Positions 59,111 through 64,000 of a stretch of 64,000 bases of DNA are shown one piece after another. The position numbers and the translations under genes were made by a program. Below the pieces are notes generated by a model. The model did no database searches. It was not told where the DNA came from and worked only from the letters and a program-made list of their open reading frames with translations. How positions within the stretch are numbered: position 1 is the first letter of the stretch; each line of letters begins with the position of its first letter. Source of the DNA: Herbaspirillum sp. alder98 (GTDB lineage: Bacteria > Pseudomonadota > Gammaproteobacteria > Burkholderiales > Burkholderiaceae_D); assembly GCF_020179755.1 (NCBI RefSeq), contig NZ_JAIUCY010000005.1, positions 372,001 to 436,000 of the forward strand, read 5' to 3'.

Positions 59111-59284
59111 ATGTTGTCCAAGATGAAGTTCGACAAGTTGGATGAAATAATGGTGTCTAGTATGAAAAAGAAGACACGAGGTCTGGGACCGACGATGCAG
59201 GCGCTTGCTGCCTGGTGGGAAGCGTATGGCGAGAGCGTTCCGCCCAAGCCGCCCTCAAGAGGACGACCGGCAAAGAAGGTGTAG
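59111..59284 (+). CDS. Small basic protein with RGRP motif, 57 aa
   Basis: A short frame that would fall below usual cut-offs. The product is rich in Lys and ends PPSRGRPAKKV, an AT-hook-like RGRP flanked by basic residues. The middle contains AAWWEAYG. An extra ATG lies one codon upstream, at 59108. No strong Shine-Dalgarno sequence is visible, so expression is uncertain. No family is recognised. The base composition is lower in GC than in core genes. Confidence 0.4.
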   Translation: MLSKMKFDKLDEIMVSSMKKKTRGLGPTMQALAAWWEAYGESVPPKPPSRGRPAKKV

Positions 59285-59394
59285 CGGTTCCTTGATGGAT
59301 GACGCTCGGGCGGCAGATCTGTTTTGGAAGGGATCAGCAGCTTGAGTTTTTGTCTATTAATTGAGTAAGCAATGACTCATATGAAGGGGTCGGT

Positions 59395-60312
59395 ATGTCA
59401 GATCACAAAGGTTTCACCGAGGCGGACGTCCCGAACCAGTCGGGCAAGACATTCATCGTTACAGGCGCCAATGCCGGGGTAGGTTTTGAGGTGTCGAGAG
59501 TGCTCGCCGCTCGTGGCGCGCGGGTGCTGCTGGGTTGCCGTGAGCAGAAAAGGGCTGAGGATGCCATCGCCCGCATCAAACAGTTAACGCCGAATGCCAA
59601 CCTCGCATGGTTGCCGCTGGACCTGGGGGATATCGAAAGCGTGCGTTTGGCCGCTGCAACGGCATCGAAGGAATCACGCATCGATGCGCTCGTCAACAAT
59701 GCCGGCGTCATGAACCCGCCGCTGACGCGGACCAGGCAAGGCTTTGAATTGCAGTTCGGCGTCAACCATCTGGGCGTGTTCGCGCTGACTTCGCTACTGT
59801 TGCCCAAGCTGGCCCAGACACCGGGTTCGCGTATCGTCGTCACGTCCAGCATTGTGCACCTGAAGGCAAAGATCGACTGGGACGACCTCAATGCCGAGCG
59901 CGGCTATTCCAGAGGGAGTCGCTATGGCGCCAGCAAACTCGCGAATGCGCTGTTTTTCTTCGAATTGGACCGCCGCTTGCGGGCAAGCCGATCACCTGTC
60001 AAGGCCATTGGCGTCCACCCCGGCGTCGCAAACACGAACCTGGGACGGCACATGGGTCTGCTGCAGTGGGCAAGGCCCATTGTTGGACTGCTTCTCAACA
60101 GTGCCGACCAAGGCGCCTGGCCTGCACTGCTGGCTGCGACAGGTGTTGTCGAGCCGGGAGGGTACTACGGGCCGACCGGATTCGGCGGTATCAGAGGGGT
60201 CGCAGGTGCTGCAAAACGTGCTCCGCAGGCCCAGGACCCCGAGCTCGCTGAGCGGCTATGGGATGCCTCCATCTCCATGACCCACATCGATCCCGGCCTG
60301 CCACCAGCGTGA
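59395..60312 (+). CDS. SDR-family oxidoreductase (retinol dehydrogenase-like)
   Basis: A 305-aa short-chain dehydrogenase. The cofactor motif GANAGVGFEVS, NNAG in LVNNAGVMNPP, the catalytic Ser in TSSIVH and the YGASKLANALF pair are intact. The longer C-terminal part, with HPGVANTNLG, is typical of retinol-dehydrogenase and protochlorophyllide-reductase-like SDRs. The ATG at 59395 follows AAGGGGTCGGT at a good distance. It stands alone; the substrate is unknown. Confidence 0.9.
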   Translation: MSDHKGFTEADVPNQSGKTFIVTGANAGVGFEVSRVLAARGARVLLGCREQKRAEDAIARIKQLTPNANLAWLPLDLGDIESVRLAAATASKESRIDALVNNAGVMNPPLTRTRQGFELQFGVNHLGVFALTSLLLPKLAQTPGSRIVVTSSIVHLKAKIDWDDLNAERGYSRGSRYGASKLANALFFFELDRRLRASRSPVKAIGVHPGVANTNLGRHMGLLQWARPIVGLLLNSADQGAWPALLAATGVVEPGGYYGPTGFGGIRGVAGAAKRAPQAQDPELAERLWDASISMTHIDPGLPPA

Positions 60313-60369
60313 CTGCGTGAGCTCTCACCCTCTAGAGCACGCAGGACTGGTCGGCGCGTTCATGCCCCG

Positions 60370-61581
60370 TCAATGCGCCAGTTGCCGCTCCGAGCGCAGG
60401 AGCAGCAGCACGATGCCTGCCGCTGCAAACAAGGTCATCGTGATCGCCATTCCCCGCAACTGATTGCCGGCAATGAACCCGACCAGCGCACCAGCGCCGG
60501 CGCCGGAAAGGAATTGCAGCGACCGCTGCAGCGCCGATGCACTACCGGCGATGTGGCCGACCGAGTGCAGCGCCTGATGCGTCGCGTTCGGCATCACGAT
60601 ACCGCTGCAGAAGTTACTTCCGAAGACACATGCAGTAATGAGCAGCGGCGACCTGACATCGGCAAACGCACAACCAAGCAGTACCAGGTTGACGGCAAAG
60701 CTGCCGCATACGCCGGCCCGCAGCAGCTTGTCTTCCCCCAACGCCTTGACCAGGCGTCCATTGGAGGCGGCGCCACAGATGGTGCCGGCGGCGGTCACGG
60801 CAAAGATCACGCCATAGATCGTATTAGGCAATCCGAGCATGTCAATGAACACCGCCGACGATCCGGTAATGTAGGCGAACATGGTGCCGAACGTGGTGGC
60901 GAGCAGGCCGGCATTGAGCAGATAATGGGGATTCTTGAGAAGACTCGAATAAGCCTCCATCGCGGCCTTGAGCACATTGTTGGATTGCGCAGCCTTTGCC
61001 GTCAGGTCTTTGGTTTCAACATAACCAAAGAAGGCCAGAAAGAACAATCCGGCACCCAGGATGCCAATGGATTCATAAATCAGCATCCAGTCGCCGACCT
61101 GCAGCAAGGCGGCGCCCAGCAGCGGCGCCACCAGGGGCGCGACGCCCATGACCAGCGCCACATAGGACTGGCGCGACAGCGCTTCACGGCCGGAAAATAC
61201 ATCCCGAACAATCGCGGCAGGAAGCGCGGCAGCCGCGCCTGCGGCGATGCCCTGAACGAAGCGCACCGCCAGCAATTCACCGATCTGCGACGCAAACACA
61301 CAGGCGAATGCGGCAAGCGCGAACAGCCCGACGCCAAACAACATCACCGGCCTGCGGCCGTAGCGATCAGAGAGCGGACCAAACAGGACCGGCCCGATCG
61401 AGAAACCCAACAGGAAGACCGTCAGCGTCTGGGTGGCCTGGCCAATGCTGATGCCAAAGCCTGCCTGCAGATTGGGAATCGCAGGCAAGCCGATATCGGT
61501 CGCCAATGGCGGCAGCGCCGATAGCAGCCCAAGCATGACGATGAACAAGGAGGATGTAGGAGAAATAACAAGACGTTTCAT
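60370..61581 (-). CDS. MFS multidrug transporter, Bcr/CflA family
   Basis: A 403-aa exporter with 12 hydrophobic segments. The early LPAIPNLQAGFGISIGQATQ and the motif GPLSDRYGRRPVMLFGV between helices 2 and 3 are typical of Bcr/CflA drug-efflux proteins. The frame is open well upstream to 61983, but the ATG at 61581 (MKRLVISPTSS) lies just before the divergent operators, so it was chosen. It is divergent from the IclR gene with 76 bp between, and both probably share the tandem operators there. Substrate unknown. Confidence 0.92.
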   Translation of the reverse strand: MKRLVISPTSSLFIVMLGLLSALPPLATDIGLPAIPNLQAGFGISIGQATQTLTVFLLGFSIGPVLFGPLSDRYGRRPVMLFGVGLFALAAFACVFASQIGELLAVRFVQGIAAGAAAALPAAIVRDVFSGREALSRQSYVALVMGVAPLVAPLLGAALLQVGDWMLIYESIGILGAGLFFLAFFGYVETKDLTAKAAQSNNVLKAAMEAYSSLLKNPHYLLNAGLLATTFGTMFAYITGSSAVFIDMLGLPNTIYGVIFAVTAAGTICGAASNGRLVKALGEDKLLRAGVCGSFAVNLVLLGCAFADVRSPLLITACVFGSNFCSGIVMPNATHQALHSVGHIAGSASALQRSLQFLSGAGAGALVGFIAGNQLRGMAITMTLFAAAGIVLLLLRSERQLAH

Positions 61582-61588
61582 AGTAAGT

Positions 61589-61630
61589 GTACCGTGATGC
61601 GATACAGTCACTGTACCACAATACGATACA
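61589..61630. promoter_or_regulatory. Tandem operator repeats between the MFS and IclR genes
   Basis: Two 18-bp copies, GTACCGTGATGCGATACA (61589-61606) and GTACCACAATACGATACA (61613-61630), are in direct orientation with a 24-bp period. Each is also a partial dyad (GTAYC-N7-GATAC). They occupy the promoter zone of the divergent pair and are likely sites for the IclR regulator. Confidence 0.7.
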
Positions 61631-61657
61631 ATGCATGTAAATCTGATGGGAGCATGA

Positions 61658-62401
61658 ATGGAAGGCATACAGGTAATTTCGCGTGCAGCGGCACTCCTGC
61701 GCGAGGTCTCGGCCAACCCGGACGGTCTGAGCCTGGGCCAGCTCGCGGCGGCCACCGGCCTGGCGCGCTCGACCGTGCAGCGCATCGTCAATGCGCTGGA
61801 GTCGGAACACCTGGTGCAAGCGGGCGCCGGGGGCGTTCGACCGGGTTGGGGATTGCGGCGCCTGGCCGAGCTACCCGGACCCGGCATCGCGCGCGAGTTG
61901 CGCGGCGAGATGTATGCGTTGTTTGAAGCGACCCACGAAACCATCGACGTGTCGACCCTGGTCAACGGCGAAGTCCTGTTCATGGATCGGTTCCTCTCCG
62001 ACCAGCCGGTGCGCGCAGTGCCGACACTGGGGGCGGACTACCCCGCCTACTCGATGTCGAATGGCAAGGCATTACTCTCTCTGTGCACCGATGCCGAGAT
62101 CCGTGCGCTCTACGGCAATGGCGAACTGCAGCGGCTTACGCCGAACACCCTGGGTTCGCTGGCGGCATTGCTCAAGCAGGTCGGCGACATCCGCCAAGGT
62201 GCCATCGCCTGCGATCTTGAAGAGCATGCGGTGGGCGTGTGCGCCGTTGGCCTGCCGGTGGGACACTTCCGGGGAGTGAAGCTGGCGATTTCGGTGGTGC
62301 TGCCTGCCGCGCGCTTCGCGTCAAGACGCAAAGAGGCGGAGAAGGCGCTCGCGGAATGCGTGAAGCGCTGTCAACGCCGTCTTGATGAAATTGCGCAATG
62401 A
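61658..62401 (+). CDS. IclR-family transcriptional regulator (second)
   Basis: A 247-aa regulator with an N-terminal winged helix (LAAATGLARSTVQRIVNALE) and a GAF-like effector domain ending QRRLDEIAQ. It is divergent from the Bcr/CflA-type exporter and separated by tandem operator repeats, so it probably controls that exporter and itself. Effector unknown; it may be the compound exported. Confidence 0.92.
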   Translation: MEGIQVISRAAALLREVSANPDGLSLGQLAAATGLARSTVQRIVNALESEHLVQAGAGGVRPGWGLRRLAELPGPGIARELRGEMYALFEATHETIDVSTLVNGEVLFMDRFLSDQPVRAVPTLGADYPAYSMSNGKALLSLCTDAEIRALYGNGELQRLTPNTLGSLAALLKQVGDIRQGAIACDLEEHAVGVCAVGLPVGHFRGVKLAISVVLPAARFASRRKEAEKALAECVKRCQRRLDEIAQ

Positions 62402-62458
62402 GCCCTGCGCCTCGATCTGACCATGGAAAACGTTCTCCCTGCCAGCTACCCAAATTGA

Positions 62459-63220
62459 TCACTTGCCACCGGTGACATCGAGAAAAGTGCCAGTGATGAA
62501 AGAGGCCTCCTCGCTTGCCAGCCACAGCACCGCGCGCGCCACCTCTTCGGGCTGGCCGCCGCGTCCCATCGGGATTGACTCCTTGACGCGATCCACCCTG
62601 CCCGGCTCGCCGCCGCTGGCGTGCATCTCGGTGTAGATGTGTCCCGGGCGGACGCAGTTCACGCGTATCCCTTCGCGCGCCACCTCCTTGGAAAACCCCA
62701 TCGTGAAAGTCTCCAGTGCGCCCTTCGACGCTGCATAGTCGACATATTCGTTAGGACTGCCGAGCCGGGCAGAAGCCGACGAGATGTTGATCACCACGCC
62801 GCCCCGTCCCTTGTGGCGATAGGCCATGCGCCTGACAGCCTGCTGCGCACACAGCATGGGTCCGATCGCATTGACCGCGAAGACACGCTGCATCCGCGCA
62901 AAGTCCAGGTCTTCCAGTCGCGACTGCCGCTGGAGGATGGCCGCGTTGTTGACGAGCACATCGATGCGGCCGAATTCGTTATCGATCGCGTCGAACAGCC
63001 GTGCCACCTGCGCCGGATCGGCACTGTCGGCCTGCATGGCCAGGGCACGTCGCCCCAGCTTGCGCACATCGGCCACGACCGCCTGGGCCGCAGACTCGTT
63101 GGCGACATAGCTCAGCGCCACGTCGTAGCCCCGGGTGGCCGCCAGCCGCGCGGTGGCCGCGCCCATGCCGCGACTGCCGCCGGTGATCAGAATCAACGGC
63201 GCTTGGGGTTCGGTATTCAT
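62459..63220 (-). CDS. SDR-family oxidoreductase (third type)
   Basis: A 253-aa classical short-chain dehydrogenase with GGSRGMGAATA, NNAA in VLVNNAAILQR, Ser in NISSASA and the YAASKGA active-site pair. The C-terminus is FITGTFLDVTGGK. The ATG at 63220 was chosen because GGAGGT precedes it by 7 nt. It is on the same strand as, and downstream of, the truncated EamA gene (about 60 bp gap). Confidence 0.92.
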   Translation of the reverse strand: MNTEPQAPLILITGGSRGMGAATARLAATRGYDVALSYVANESAAQAVVADVRKLGRRALAMQADSADPAQVARLFDAIDNEFGRIDVLVNNAAILQRQSRLEDLDFARMQRVFAVNAIGPMLCAQQAVRRMAYRHKGRGGVVINISSASARLGSPNEYVDYAASKGALETFTMGFSKEVAREGIRVNCVRPGHIYTEMHASGGEPGRVDRVKESIPMGRGGQPEEVARAVLWLASEEASFITGTFLDVTGGK

Positions 63221-63283
63221 GGCAAGGACCTCCATTCAGTTAGATAAAATCGTATGCCGTATCCGGAGCTGTCGGCCAAATGA

Positions 63284-64000
63284 CTAACCGATCATGACTG
63301 CGCCGGCGGCGATGGCCGCGCAGGCCAGCAACCGTGAACTGCTCATCGATTCGCCCAGGAACAAGGAGCCGATCAGCGCCGCGAACAGCACACTGGTTTC
63401 GCGCAGTGCCGATACCGCCCCCATGGGCGCCTCGGACATGGCGTAGATGACAATGCCATAGGCCAGCAGCGACACCAGGCCGCCGGCGAAGGCCGTGCCG
63501 AAGCCAGGGCGGACCGACAACAGGCTGCGCGTTCCGCGCAGGCCGACATAGAGCGCCGGCATCATGATTCCCCACAGCGCCGACATCCACGCGGTATAAG
63601 CCATCGGCGCGCCTGAAAGGCGTACGCCGATGCCGTCCGCCACGCTGTAGGCGGCGATGAAGCAGCCGGTGCCCAGCGCATAGGGAAGACTGGGAACCTG
63701 TAATCTGCGCCCCTTGAACGCAAGCGAAATGATCCCGCCCGACACCAACGCGATTCCCAGCATGGCGGCCGTCCCCAATTTCTCGCCAGCAAACAGGCAT
63801 GCGCCGATGCTGACCAGCATGGGAGAACAACCGCGCGCAATCGGATAGGTCTGACCGAGATCGCCGGCGCGGTAGCTGCGCACCAGAAAAAGGTTATAGC
63901 CAACGTGCAGCACGGCCGACAGCACGGCATAGGGCCAGCTGGCGCTGGCTGGCGGCGCAAGGAACATGGCAGCGATGACACTGGCGATGGCGACCGCCAG
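63284..64000 (-). CDS. EamA-family (DMT) transporter, 5' end outside the window
   Basis: A membrane protein whose frame stays open to the right edge of the window, so its N-terminus is missing. About eight hydrophobic segments are visible in the 238 residues present, and the EamA-type pattern of two internally related halves is evident (GEKLGTAAMLGIALVSGGII and GESMSSSRLLACAAIAAGAV, one at the end of each half). Such transporters export amino acids, nucleosides or other metabolites; the substrate is not assignable. Confidence 0.88.
   Translation of the reverse strand: MAVAIASVIAAMFLAPPASASWPYAVLSAVLHVGYNLFLVRSYRAGDLGQTYPIARGCSPMLVSIGACLFAGEKLGTAAMLGIALVSGGIISLAFKGRRLQVPSLPYALGTGCFIAAYSVADGIGVRLSGAPMAYTAWMSALWGIMMPALYVGLRGTRSLLSVRPGFGTAFAGGLVSLLAYGIVIYAMSEAPMGAVSALRETSVLFAALIGSLFLGESMSSSRLLACAAIAAGAVMIG

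Overview
The window is high-GC Gram-negative chromosomal DNA. Gene content and order (dnaJ-dnaK-grpE with sigma-32-type promoters next to hemH, recN, nadK and hrcA; fur divergent from bamE; leuS-lptE-holA-proA) point to a betaproteobacterium of the Burkholderiales, most likely Oxalobacteraceae and Herbaspirillum-like. That placement is an inference from gene content; no search was run. I found no rRNA, tRNA, CRISPR array, intact insertion sequence or prophage.

Region 1 (about 1-31.7 kb) is mostly housekeeping. It starts with a truncated unknown protein and carbonic anhydrase, then the dnaJ/dnaK/grpE chaperone block, a 34-residue membrane peptide, hemH, recN, nadK, a HAD phosphatase, hrcA, fur, bamE, dapB, an ExbB/ExbD-type pair and a barstar-like inhibitor. 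A LacI-regulated ABC uptake operon ending in a metallophosphoesterase follows (15.8-21.6 kb), with a clear LacI-type operator. After an orphan DUF1120 protein come leuS, lptE, holA, proA, hemJ, a DsbA-fold isomerase, an rRNA methyltransferase and a DODA-type dioxygenase with a LysR regulator.

Region 2 (33-39.8 kb) holds a catabolic cluster of unknown substrate (cupin, two SDRs, MFS carrier, IclR regulator), a Spy-like periplasmic protein whose start lies in a predicted hairpin, and an ammonium transporter with a sigma-54 promoter and an NtrC-type site.

Region 3 (39.9-46.8 kb) looks acquired. It begins at a 145-bp element with 27-bp terminal inverted repeats and carries two related AraC regulators, an alpha/beta hydrolase, a TonB-dependent receptor and a siderophore-interacting protein, with more AT-rich spacers.

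Region 4 (46.9-58.8 kb) is a probable regulon: porin and solute-binding protein; an oligopeptide-type ABC operon with a GntR repressor; and a class II aldolase, a ketopantoate reductase-like enzyme and a large alpha/beta hydrolase. A shared motif around TGAATTCAGA lies upstream of all three transcription units. Region 5 (58.8-64 kb) has an SDR fragment, a small basic ORF, SDRs, a Bcr/CflA-type exporter divergent from an IclR regulator with tandem operators, and a truncated EamA transporter.
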